46,248 nt of DNA from Chromobacterium haemolyticum DSM 19808 (GTDB taxonomy: Bacteria; Pseudomonadota; Gammaproteobacteria; Burkholderiales; Chromobacteriaceae). This document shows positions 29,893 through 38,353 of this stretch, one piece after another. Every line of letters begins with the position of its first letter. Within the stretch, counting starts at the first letter, position 1. Made by a program: the position numbers and the translations under genes. The notes beneath the pieces are model-generated. The model searched no databases. It had not been told where the DNA came from and was given only the letters and a program-made list of their open reading frames with translations. The stretch spans positions 1 through 46,248 of the forward strand of contig NZ_JONK01000036.1 of assembly GCF_000711885.1 (NCBI RefSeq), in the 5' to 3' direction.

Positions 29893-32160
29893 GAAGCGCG
29901 CCTCCATCCCCATCCGTATGGTCCGCCCCGGGATCGGCATGCTGATCACGGAGCCGGGATCCACCGCATAGCGGTTGGTCAGGTTATCCACATTGAAATT
30001 CACGTTGACTTGCTTGTTCAGGCGGTACTCGATGAACAGGTCCACCAAGCGTTCGGACGCCAGTTCCAACACCGGTTGCGCGCCAGTGCCCTTGAGCCAG
30101 TCCGCCGGATTGGTCTTGCCCGAATGGTAGCGCCAGCGTCCGCCCACGGTCAGATCGCCGTTCAACAAATGCTTGCCGGCGGAAATCACGTATACGCTCT
30201 TGGGCGGGATGCGGGTCGGGATCAGACTCCAGGCGAAGCCGTTCGGATTGCACACCGCGGCGTCGCGCCGGGTCGCCTGGTTCACCGAACACACTTCCGG
30301 GTCCAGGTAGCGAGTGGCGGCGGCTTCCACGAAGAAGGACGGGCTATGGTAGTCCAAGCCGAATTCATAGCCGCGCAGCTCCACCTTGTCGTAGTTGAGG
30401 AAGGTCAGATTGCCCTGCCACGACGGCATGCCCGGCGTCCTGTCCAGCCAGGCGCTGGAAATATAGTCCGCTACCTTGTTGTCGAAATAGGCGGCCTTGA
30501 AGCCGATGCGCTCCTGATCGCGGAACACGTTCTGGAAACTCGCCTTAAGGCCCAGTTCCAGGTTCAGCGAACGCTCCGGCCGCAAGGGGTTGTAAGGGTT
30601 GTAGCTGAAGACCTCGGACGAGGTGGTTGTTTCGTACAGGCTGGGGGTGCGGTAGGCGCGGCCGCCTTTGGCGTAAACATCCAGCCACTTGGCCAGATGA
30701 ACGTCCACCTGGCCAGTCAGGTCCAGCTTGGGCGCGTAATCCGCTTCCAGATTGGTCGAATAGTCGCGCGTGGTCGAACCATGCAGATTCGTGCCCAGAG
30801 AGAAGCTGGCCCAGCGATAGGACAGGACGGCGTTGGCGAACAGGCTGCGCTCATTGCGCACCCCGTTGCGCGACGCTTCCAGCGTCCTCGGCTGCTCGGT
30901 GTAGCGGCTGGTGGGCTGGGTGCGCTCCTGCTGGAAGGCCAGGCCGTAGCTCAGGCTCAAGGGCAGGACATCCAGTTCTGATCGGTTGAGCACATTGAAA
31001 CCGTGACGCTTGTTGTTGTAGGCATGCATGTACTGATCGCCGTAGGAGGCGCCGGGGCGGCCGGCCCATAGGCCGTTGTGCTGATCCAGATCCGCCTCGG
31101 TGGCCCACAGGCCCAAGTTCAGGTCGATCAGCTTGTTGTCGCTGGGCGTATAGCTGTAGTTGGCGCTATAGGCATGCACCACGGCGCTGCCCAGCGCCCA
31201 TTGCGGCATCGACTCCACGCCTGGCGGCAGCTCTTGGAAATTCTTATCGTTGGAATTCTTGTACCAGTAAGCGGCCAGCAGTTCGCCGGCTTGCTGACGG
31301 TGGCGGCGGAAGATCAACTTCAAGCGCTGCGCGTCGTCCAGCGCGAAGCCCAGCTTGGCCAACAGAGAGTCGCTCTCGTAACTGGTGTTCACCACTTCCT
31401 GACCGCGCGACACCACCGCTTCCGGGTAGCCCTCATAGCCATGGACGCCGGCGAAGTAATTGCCGGTGCGCCGCTTGCTGTAAGCCAGCAGAGCGTCGAG
31501 GCCAGGCTGCCGATAAGCCAACGCCAGCGTGGCCGAACCGTTGTTGAACACTCGCGGGCTGAGGCCGTTGTTCAATTGGTAATACACTTGGTCGCGCTCG
31601 TCTCCAGGCACTGCGGGCATCTTGTTATTGTTGTACAGGCTGCCTTTCAACAGTACGCCGAAATCCTTGCCCGGACGCAGTACGTCCTCGACGCCCAAGG
31701 TACGCATCTGCACCAGGCCGCCAATCGCGCCGCTGGAGAAGGCGCCGTTGCTGGCCCCCTCCTCCACGCTGACCTTGCTGATCAAGTCGGAATCGATATA
31801 GGTACGGTCGCTGGTGCCCTGGTAGCCGCGGGCGGTATGGGTGGATTGCAGGCTGCCGTCTATCAATACCGGCACCCGCCCTTCGCCCTGCAGGCCGCGG
31901 ATGCCCAGGTCGATGGCGCCGGCTTCGTTGCGGATATTGTTGACCTGCACGCTGGGCAGGGCGGAAAAGATGTCGGCGTTGCCAGTGCCGCGCGCGCGGC
32001 GCAATTGCGCCGCATCCAGCTCCTCGCCATGCAAAAGCGCGCGTTTGCGCTCGGCGCTGACGTGAACGGTTTCCAGTTGCGGCGCGGGCTCGGCGGCCAG
32101 CAGGGTTTGCGGGTAAGCCGCCGACAGCAATAGGCAGGCGGAAAGACTCCGGTATTTCAT
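29890..32160 (-). CDS. TonB-dependent outer-membrane receptor (heme/siderophore type)
   Basis: A 756-residue outer-membrane channel for an iron complex. It has a signal peptide (1-22), a TonB box (ETVHVSA, 30-36), a plug domain (about 45-155), and a 22-strand barrel ending in phenylalanine. The motif NPLRPERSLNLELG and the ending PGRTIRMGMEARF resemble heme/hemoglobin receptors, but the substrate is not certain. A near-perfect Fur box lies upstream, so expression should rise when iron is scarce. Neither a heme-uptake ABC transporter nor TonB genes are adjacent. The stop codon is at the edge of repeat copy A. Confidence 0.9.
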   Translation of the reverse strand: MKYRSLSACLLLSAAYPQTLLAAEPAPQLETVHVSAERKRALLHGEELDAAQLRRARGTGNADIFSALPSVQVNNIRNEAGAIDLGIRGLQGEGRVPVLIDGSLQSTHTARGYQGTSDRTYIDSDLISKVSVEEGASNGAFSSGAIGGLVQMRTLGVEDVLRPGKDFGVLLKGSLYNNNKMPAVPGDERDQVYYQLNNGLSPRVFNNGSATLALAYRQPGLDALLAYSKRRTGNYFAGVHGYEGYPEAVVSRGQEVVNTSYESDSLLAKLGFALDDAQRLKLIFRRHRQQAGELLAAYWYKNSNDKNFQELPPGVESMPQWALGSAVVHAYSANYSYTPSDNKLIDLNLGLWATEADLDQHNGLWAGRPGASYGDQYMHAYNNKRHGFNVLNRSELDVLPLSLSYGLAFQQERTQPTSRYTEQPRTLEASRNGVRNERSLFANAVLSYRWASFSLGTNLHGSTTRDYSTNLEADYAPKLDLTGQVDVHLAKWLDVYAKGGRAYRTPSLYETTTSSEVFSYNPYNPLRPERSLNLELGLKASFQNVFRDQERIGFKAAYFDNKVADYISSAWLDRTPGMPSWQGNLTFLNYDKVELRGYEFGLDYHSPSFFVEAAATRYLDPEVCSVNQATRRDAAVCNPNGFAWSLIPTRIPPKSVYVISAGKHLLNGDLTVGGRWRYHSGKTNPADWLKGTGAQPVLELASERLVDLFIEYRLNKQVNVNFNVDNLTNRYAVDPGSVISMPIPGRTIRMGMEARF

Positions 32161-32195
32161 GATATGGGTGGGGTACTTGGGATAGGAGCGCCGAA

Positions 32196-32220
32196 GTTAA
32201 TGCTAATGATTATCATTAAC
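32196..32220 (-). promoter_or_regulatory. Fur box upstream of the TonB receptor
   Basis: On the minus strand the 19-mer GTTAATGATAATCATTAGC matches the Fur consensus GATAATGATAATCATTATC at 17 of 19 positions. It lies about 40-60 bp before the receptor start codon, a usual place for iron repression. Confidence 0.85.
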
Positions 32221-32283
32221 AACGTGATTATTCACACTCCACCTCACGCGACACCCATACTCGCCGCGGAATGACCTCCGCCG

Positions 32284-32754
32284 CTACTTGCCGTCCAACG
32301 GCACCTCCCAGCGCCGATCCTTGAGCGTGCGCATCACGATGTAGGAACAGATGTCGCGCATGCCGGGAATGCGGTTCAGCCGCTCCACGATGAAACCGCT
32401 AAAGGCCGCCAGATTGCGACAACGGACGTGCAGTACATAGTTGCTGGGACCGGCGACGATGTAAGCGGCGGCAATTTCCTCGAACTGCTGGATGCGGTTC
32501 ATGAAATCTTCGTGCCAATCCTCGCGCGCCCGGTCCAAGGTCACGTGCACGATGGCCTCCAGCTCGTAGCCGAGCAGGGCCGGGTCCAACTGCGCGTGAT
32601 AACCGCGTATCAGGCCCTGGCTTTCCAGCGTGCGCACTCGCCGCAGGCAGGCGGACGGAGACAGGGCCACCTGATCGGCCAGGTCCTGATTGCTGAGCCT
32701 GGCGTTGTGCTGCAATGCGGAAAGAATCCGGCAATCTATCGCATCAAGCTGCAT
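32284..32754 (-). CDS. kynR: Lrp/AsnC-family regulator, likely KynR
   Basis: A 156-residue regulator with an N-terminal helix-turn-helix (LDAIDCRILSALQHNARLSN, then LADQVALSPSACLRRVRTLE) and a C-terminal RAM ligand domain (about 65-150). It faces kynB divergently, followed by kynU and a permease. In Pseudomonas aeruginosa KynR, an Lrp-type protein responding to kynurenine, controls the same genes in the same arrangement. The open frame reaches 32868; the ATG at 32752-32754 gives the family length. The name is an inference from context. Confidence 0.85.
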   Translation of the reverse strand: MQLDAIDCRILSALQHNARLSNQDLADQVALSPSACLRRVRTLESQGLIRGYHAQLDPALLGYELEAIVHVTLDRAREDWHEDFMNRIQQFEEIAAAYIVAGPSNYVLHVRCRNLAAFSGFIVERLNRIPGMRDICSYIVMRTLKDRRWEVPLDGK

Positions 32755-32836
32755 TTGCAATTTCCCATCGTTATCTATCCGTTTCGCTGCAGTTCCTGCG
32801 AAAAGCATGCCATCAGCAAGAGCAACTTGCAATTTC
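32755..32836. promoter_or_regulatory. kynR-kynB divergent control region with repeated TTGCAATTTC
   Basis: TTGCAATTTC occurs at 32755-32764 and again at 32827-32836, exactly 72 bp apart (close to seven helical turns), in the gap between the divergent genes. Spaced identical sites are typical for Lrp-type octamers. Binding by the KynR-like protein is inferred. Confidence 0.4.
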
Positions 32837-32894
32837 TGGCGGAGGCCTTGGTGATAGCATGATTCCAAGCTTTTCGCCTCTCTGGAGCCGCTCC

Positions 32895-33548
32895 ATGTTG
32901 CTTGACATCAGCCCCCCGCTGCGCGCCGGCCTGCCGGTCTGGCCCGGCGACACCGCTTTCGACGCCAGCCCGGCCTGGCAGCTGGACGCCCACTGTCCGG
33001 TCAACGTGGCGCGACTGACCCTGTCTCCGCACAGCGGCGCGCACGCCGATGCGCCGGCCCACTTCCAGGCCGCCGGCCAAGGCATCGGCCAAGTCGCGCT
33101 GGACGCCTACTTGGGGCCCTGCAGGGTGATTCACTGCCTGTCTCCCGGCCCTCTGATCCGGCTGGAGCAGATCCAGTCCCGGCTCGCCATCCAAACCGGG
33201 CCGCTGCCGCCGCGCCTGTTGATCCGCAGCTATACGCGCTACCCGCTGGAGTCCTGGGACGCGGACTTCCCCGGCGTGGAGGCCGCCGCCATAGATTGGC
33301 TGGGCGGCCAGGGCGTGCGCCTGATCGGCGTCGATACCGCCTCGCTGGACCCGATGGACAGCAAAACCATGGACGCCCATCACGCCACCGCGCGTCAACG
33401 CATGGCCATCCTGGAACAATTGCTGTTGGACCACGCGCCGGAGGGCGATTACGAGCTGATCGCGCTGCCGCTGAAGTTGATGAACCTGGACGCCAGCCCG
33501 GTGCGCGCCGTGCTGCGACCCTTGTCCGTTTCCACCCCTCTCGTGTAG
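32895..33548 (+). CDS. kynB: Kynurenine formamidase
   Basis: Hydrolyses N-formylkynurenine to kynurenine and formate in tryptophan degradation. The 217 residues contain the metal-binding family motif [12 protein letters not shown] (46-57) and [13 protein letters not shown]. The start at 32895 follows GGAG; the open frame upstream to 32715 is not used. kynU follows 8 bp later. kynA (tryptophan 2,3-dioxygenase), which makes its substrate, is not in the window. Confidence 0.94.
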   Translation: MLLDISPPLRAGLPVWPGDTAFDASPAWQLDAHCPVNVARLTLSPHSGAHADAPAHFQAAGQGIGQVALDAYLGPCRVIHCLSPGPLIRLEQIQSRLAIQTGPLPPRLLIRSYTRYPLESWDADFPGVEAAAIDWLGGQGVRLIGVDTASLDPMDSKTMDAHHATARQRMAILEQLLLDHAPEGDYELIALPLKLMNLDASPVRAVLRPLSVSTPLV

Positions 33549-33556
33549 GACCCGCC

Positions 33557-34810
33557 ATGAAACACACTCGCGAAGCTTGTCTCATCGCCGATCAGCAAGA
33601 CCCGCTGGCCGGCTTCCGCCAACGGTTCGACCTTCCGGCCAACACCATCTACCTGGACGGCAACTCGCTGGGCGTGCTCCCCAAGGGCGCGCTGGAGCGC
33701 AGCCAGCAGGTGATCACCCGCGAATGGGGTCATGATCTGATTCGCAGCTGGAACACCGCCGGCTGGTTCGAAATGCCGACGCGCTTGGGCGACAAACTGG
33801 CGCCGCTACTGGGCGCCGGCCCCGGCGAAACCGTGATCACCGACACCACCTCGCTCAACCTGTTCAAGGCGCTGGCGGCGGCCTTGCGCATCCAGCGGCA
33901 AGCCCACCCGGAACGCAAGGTGATCCTGTCCGAGCGCGACAACTTCCCCACCGATCTCTACATGATCCAGGGCATGATCGAATTCCTGCAGCAGGGCTAT
34001 GAACTGCGCCTGATCGACGAGGCGCTGCCGCTGGAACAGGCGCTGGACGACAAGGTGGCGGTGCTGCTGCTGTCCCACGTCAATTACCGCACCGGCTATC
34101 TCTACGATATGGCCGCGGTGACCCGTAGCGCTCATCAACACGGCGCGCTGGCGATCTGGGACCTGGCCCACGCGGCCGGCGCGTTGCAAGTTGACCTGAA
34201 GGGCGCGGACGCCGACTTCGCCGTGGGCTGCACTTACAAATACCTGAACGGCGGCCCGGGCTCGCCGGCCTTCATCTGGGTGGCCCCGCGCCATCAAAAC
34301 GCTTTCTGGCAACCCTTGTCCGGCTGGTGGGGCCATGCCAAACCCTTCGAGATGGCCGCCGACTACGCGCCGGCCCAGGGCATCCGCCGCTTCCTGTGCG
34401 GCACCCAGCCCATCGTGTCGCTGGCGTTGCTGGAGTGCGGCCTGGACGTGGCGCGAGAGGTGGACAGCCAGCAGCTGCGCGCCAAGTCCCTGGCCCTGAC
34501 CGATCTGTTCATCGAGTTGGTGGAACAACGTTGCGGCGGGCATCCGCTGACCCTGATCACCCCTCGCGAGCACGCGCGCCGCGGCAGCCACGTCAGCTTC
34601 CGCCACCCGCAGGGCTTCGCGGTGATGCAGGCGCTGATCGCCAACGGCGTCATTGGCGACTACCGTGAGCCGGAAGTGCTGCGCTTCGGCGTCACCCCGC
34701 TTTACCTGAGCCATGCCGACATCTGGGACGCGGTGGAAATTCTGCGCGAGATACTGGACAGCGGCAGTTGGGACCGCCCGGAGTTTCATCGCCGCGGCGA
34801 GGTAACCTGA
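33557..34810 (+). CDS. kynU: Kynureninase
   Basis: A pyridoxal-phosphate enzyme that cleaves kynurenine to anthranilate and alanine. The 417 residues include DGNSLGVLP, the phosphate-binding TSLNLFK region, [13 protein letters not shown] with the PLP-contacting Asp, and the Schiff-base lysine in CTYKYLNGG. It starts 8 bp after kynB with AGGA upstream, clearly in one operon. The anthranilate made could feed quinolone or tryptophan-derived pathways. Confidence 0.96.
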   Translation: MKHTREACLIADQQDPLAGFRQRFDLPANTIYLDGNSLGVLPKGALERSQQVITREWGHDLIRSWNTAGWFEMPTRLGDKLAPLLGAGPGETVITDTTSLNLFKALAAALRIQRQAHPERKVILSERDNFPTDLYMIQGMIEFLQQGYELRLIDEALPLEQALDDKVAVLLLSHVNYRTGYLYDMAAVTRSAHQHGALAIWDLAHAAGALQVDLKGADADFAVGCTYKYLNGGPGSPAFIWVAPRHQNAFWQPLSGWWGHAKPFEMAADYAPAQGIRRFLCGTQPIVSLALLECGLDVAREVDSQQLRAKSLALTDLFIELVEQRCGGHPLTLITPREHARRGSHVSFRHPQGFAVMQALIANGVIGDYREPEVLRFGVTPLYLSHADIWDAVEILREILDSGSWDRPEFHRRGEVT

Positions 34811-34819
34811 ACCCGGCAC

Positions 34820-34887
34820 GGCGCGACGTCCCAAACCGTCGCGCCTCCCTAGAGCCGCCGCCCGCGATCTCACGCGGCCGGCGGCTC
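34820..34887 (+). other. Two strong hairpins between kynU and the permease gene
   Basis: GGCGCGACG (34820-34828) pairs with CGTCGCGCC (34837-34845), and GAGCCGCCG (34852-34860) pairs with CGGCGGCTC (about 34879-34887), extended by an inner CGCG pairing. Neither is followed by a T run, so they are not simple terminators. They may stabilise the kynBU message or reduce expression of the permease gene. Confidence 0.55.
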
Positions 34888-34944
34888 AACAGCGCAAGGG
34901 ACGTTAGATCCCGCAAATAGCGCCATCTACAGAGGAGAAACATC

Positions 34945-36333
34945 ATGAGCAGCTTCCAGGACATCAAAGACAGAGAACAAGGCTTGCAACGCCGGCTCAC
35001 CGCCGGACAGATGAGCATGATCGCCATCGGCGGCGCCATCGGCACCGGCCTGTTCCTCGGCAGCAAGTTCGCCATCGGCTTCGCCGGACCCAGCGTGGTG
35101 CTCAGCTACGCCATCGGAGGCCTGATTACCTTGTTGCTGATGGGCTGTCTGGCGGAGATGACGGTGGCGCACGCCACCTCCGGCTCCTTCGGCGCCTACG
35201 CCGAGCACTACGTCAGCCCCTTGGCTGGTTTCCTGGTGCGCTACAGCTACTGGGCCTGCGTGGTGCTGGCGGTGGGAACCGAAATCACCGCCGTGGCCGA
35301 ATACATGCGCTACTGGTTTCCAGACACCCCGCCCTGGATCTGGATTCTGCTGTTCTCCAGCGCGCTGATCGGCGTCAACGCCGCCAGCGTCAAGGCCTTC
35401 GGCACCGTGGAGTACTGGTTCTCCTCCATCAAGATCTTCGCCATCCTCGCCTTCATCCTGATGGGCTGCTACGTAGTGTGGGGCAGCGGCAACCCTGCTT
35501 ACGGCGCGCACAACTTCAGCGCCGACGGCGGCTTTTTCCCCAACGGTGTCTGGGGGATGTGGGTGGCGGTGGTCATTTCCATCTTCAGCTATCTGAGCGT
35601 GGAAATGATCGCGGTGGCCGCTGGCGAGGCCGAAAATCCGGAGCAGGCGGTGCGCCAGGCTTTCCGCGCCACGATCGCGCGGCTCGTGGTGTTCTACCTG
35701 CTGTCGCTGAGCCTGATCATCGCCATCGTGCCCTGGGGCCGCATCGGCTCCGGCAACAGCCCCTTCGTCACCGTGATGCAGGTGCTTAATATCCCCTACG
35801 CAGCCGGCATCCTCAACTTCGTGGTGGTGGTGGCCGCTCTGTCGGCGATGAACAGCCAGCTCTACATCACCACCCGCATGATGTTCAGCCTGTCGCGCGC
35901 CGGCGACGCGCCTGTAGGGCTGGGCAAACTGAACCCGCGCGGCATTCCGGTCAACGCGCTTCTGCTGTCCACCAGCGGCATCGCGCTGGCGGCGGTGCTG
36001 TACGTGCTGTTTCCGCAACAGGCGTTCACGCTGATGATTTCCTTGTCGATGTTCGGCGCCATGTTCACCTGGCTGATGATCTTCTACACGCATCTTCGCT
36101 TCCGCCGTCATCACGATCAGGCCGGCGGGCTGGATCTGCCATTCAAGATGCGCCTGTTTCCCTACAGCACGCTGACCGGGCTGGTGCTGATGCTGGCGAT
36201 CATGGTCACCACCGTCTTTACCGAGGTCTTCCGGCTGACCCTGGTCTTCGGCCTGCCCTTCCTGCTGTTGCTGGTCGTCCTCTATCACAAAGTGCGCAGG
36301 CCGCGGCTGACGCCCGCGGCGCAAACGAATTAA
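34945..36333 (+). CDS. kynP: APC-family amino-acid permease (kynurenine/aromatic type)
   Basis: A 462-residue inner-membrane transporter with about 12 helices and the amino-acid permease signature IGGAIGTGLFLGS (about 28-40), then EMTVAHATSGSFGAYAEHY. It resembles AroP/GABA-type permeases. Its place after kynBU suggests uptake of tryptophan or kynurenine, and a permease lies in the same place in the P. aeruginosa kyn locus. The substrate is inferred. It has its own start and GAGGAG ribosome-binding site, 134 bp after kynU. Confidence 0.85.
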   Translation: MSSFQDIKDREQGLQRRLTAGQMSMIAIGGAIGTGLFLGSKFAIGFAGPSVVLSYAIGGLITLLLMGCLAEMTVAHATSGSFGAYAEHYVSPLAGFLVRYSYWACVVLAVGTEITAVAEYMRYWFPDTPPWIWILLFSSALIGVNAASVKAFGTVEYWFSSIKIFAILAFILMGCYVVWGSGNPAYGAHNFSADGGFFPNGVWGMWVAVVISIFSYLSVEMIAVAAGEAENPEQAVRQAFRATIARLVVFYLLSLSLIIAIVPWGRIGSGNSPFVTVMQVLNIPYAAGILNFVVVVAALSAMNSQLYITTRMMFSLSRAGDAPVGLGKLNPRGIPVNALLLSTSGIALAAVLYVLFPQQAFTLMISLSMFGAMFTWLMIFYTHLRFRRHHDQAGGLDLPFKMRLFPYSTLTGLVLMLAIMVTTVFTEVFRLTLVFGLPFLLLLVVLYHKVRRPRLTPAAQTN

Positions 36334-36372
36334 GCCCAGTTGTGCAATCGCCAGGCCGGGTCCGCCCGGCCT

Positions 36373-36516
36373 GAGCCTGTTCAAAGGATTCCGCTTATGA
36401 GCGGAACAAGACGAAAACAGCCGGAAAAGCGGAATGTACCCGTGGTATATGAGCATTTCGAAATCCTTTGCAATACCGTACCGCCGCAGCGCGTCAGACT
36501 TTGAACAGGTTCTGAC
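36373..36516 (+). repeat. Dispersed hairpin repeat, copy B
   Basis: Outer ends GAGCCTGTTCAAAG (36373-36386) and CTTTGAACAGGTTC (about 36499-36512) are inverted. The core hairpin is ATGTAC (36434-36439) / GTATAT (36445-36450), including one G-U pair on this strand. It lies between the permease gene and the ABC transporter operon. Confidence 0.8.
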
Positions 36517-36580
36517 ACCGCTATCGGATTCGGCATAGAATGTTCGACTCGATACCCAATCCGGATAGCCCGCCTCCGCC

Positions 36581-38353
36581 ATGTCACGCCCGTCCGATCT
36601 CGCCCCCGGCGCCAGCCTGCCCGCGCTGCTGCGCGGCTTCGTCCTCCGCCATTGGCCCTACTACCTGCGCGCGGCGTTGATGCTGGCCGCCGTGGCGGTG
36701 CTCACCGTGCTGATTCCGCGCCAGATCGGCCAAATCGTCGACCTGCTGGCCAAGGGCGAGCTTGGCGGCTCGCAGCTGCTGCGCGAGCTGGGCTGGCTGC
36801 TGCTGTTCGGCGTGGTGATCTATTTGCTGCGCGCCGGCTGGCGGCTGCAATTGTTCGCCGCCGCCTACCAGTTGGGCGTGGAGTTGCGCACCCGGCTGTA
36901 TCAGCGGCTAAGCCGTCAGGGACCGGGCTTCTACCATCACCAACGCACCGGCGACCTGATGGCGCGCGCCACCAACGACATCGACGCGGTGGAAATGGCT
37001 GCCGGGGAAGCCATGCTGGCGGGCTTCGACGGCAGCCTGACCTTGGTAATGGTGCTGGCGATGATGACCTTGGGCATAGACTGGCGGCTGGCCGCCGCCG
37101 CGCTGCTGCCCTTCCCGCTAATGGCCTTCGCCTTCTGGCGCATCACCCGCCGCGTGCACCAGGCTTGGGCCGGCTCGCTGCAAAGCTTCAGCAGGCTCAA
37201 CGACCACGTTCAAGAGACGCTGAGCGGAGTGCGCACGCTGCGCACCCTGGGCTTGGAGGAACGCAACAGCGGCGAACTGGCCGGCCTGGCCGCTTCCGCG
37301 GCCGACAACAGCCTGGAGGCGCAACGTTGGGAGGCAGCGTTCGAACCGGTGGTGGGGCTGACCCTGAGCACCGCGGCGGCGGCCACGCTAGGCGTGGGCG
37401 GCTATCTGGTCTGGCAACAACAACTGACCATAGGCGCGCTGACCAGCTTCAGCATGTATCTGGGCCAGTTGATCTGGCCGATGTTCGCCGCCGGCTGGGT
37501 GTTGTCCCTGCTGGAGCGCGGCCGCGCCGGCTGGAACCGGCTGGAGCCCGTGCTGAGCGCGCCCGAGTCCGTGGACGACAGCGGCTCCAACACGACGGAG
37601 CCGGCTGGCGAACTGCGCTGGCACAATCTGGACTTCACTTACCCGGGACAGGCGACGCCGGCGCTGCGCGCGATCGAACTGCGCCTGAGCCGTGGCCAGA
37701 CCCTGGGCATCGTCGGCCCTACCGGCAGCGGAAAATCCACGCTGTTGCGCCTGCTGCTGCGCCAATATCCGCTGCCGACCGGCAGCATCAGTTGGAACGG
37801 CGTGCCGCTGGAGGAATACAAGATGGACGCCTTGCGCGCGACGATTAGCTGGGTGCCGCAGGAGTCCTTCCTGTTCTCCGCCTCGGTGGCCGACAATATC
37901 GCGCTGACGCGCCCGGACGCCTCCGAGCGCGACATCGAACGCGTAGCGCGGCTGGCGGCGGTTCACGACGATATCCTGCGTCTGGCTCAGGGCTACGCCA
38001 CCCCGGTGGGCGAAAAAGGCGTGGCCTTGTCCGGCGGCCAGCGCCAGCGCCTGGCCATCGCCCGCGCGCTGCTGGCCGACGCGCCGCTGCTGCTGCTGGA
38101 CGACGCCTTGTCCGCGGTGGACACCCAGACCGAAACCCAGATCCTGCACCATCTGCGCGAAGCGCGCCGCGGCCGCAGCGTGATCATCGCCAGCCACCGG
38201 CTATCGGCGGTGGCCGACGCCGACCACATCATCGTGCTGCAGCACGGCGGCATCGCCGAAGCCGGCAGCCACGAGGCGCTGCTGCAACTGAACGGCTGGT
38301 ACGCCAGCCAGTGGCGCTACCAACAACTGGAGGCCAGCCTGGATGAAATCTGA
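36581..38353 (+). CDS. mdlA: ABC exporter half-transporter, MdlA type
   Basis: A 590-residue transporter half: six transmembrane helices (about 25-310) and a nucleotide-binding domain with Walker A GPTGSGKST (near 378), signature LSGGQRQR, and Walker B LLLLDDALSAVD. The catalytic glutamate position is Asp, so this subunit contributes the degenerate site of a heterodimer, as in E. coli MdlA. It overlaps mdlB by 11 bp. The substrate is unknown; relatives are multidrug or lipid exporters. No dedicated regulator is next to it. Confidence 0.88.
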   Translation: MSRPSDLAPGASLPALLRGFVLRHWPYYLRAALMLAAVAVLTVLIPRQIGQIVDLLAKGELGGSQLLRELGWLLLFGVVIYLLRAGWRLQLFAAAYQLGVELRTRLYQRLSRQGPGFYHHQRTGDLMARATNDIDAVEMAAGEAMLAGFDGSLTLVMVLAMMTLGIDWRLAAAALLPFPLMAFAFWRITRRVHQAWAGSLQSFSRLNDHVQETLSGVRTLRTLGLEERNSGELAGLAASAADNSLEAQRWEAAFEPVVGLTLSTAAAATLGVGGYLVWQQQLTIGALTSFSMYLGQLIWPMFAAGWVLSLLERGRAGWNRLEPVLSAPESVDDSGSNTTEPAGELRWHNLDFTYPGQATPALRAIELRLSRGQTLGIVGPTGSGKSTLLRLLLRQYPLPTGSISWNGVPLEEYKMDALRATISWVPQESFLFSASVADNIALTRPDASERDIERVARLAAVHDDILRLAQGYATPVGEKGVALSGGQRQRLAIARALLADAPLLLLDDALSAVDTQTETQILHHLREARRGRSVIIASHRLSAVADADHIIVLQHGGIAEAGSHEALLQLNGWYASQWRYQQLEASLDEI

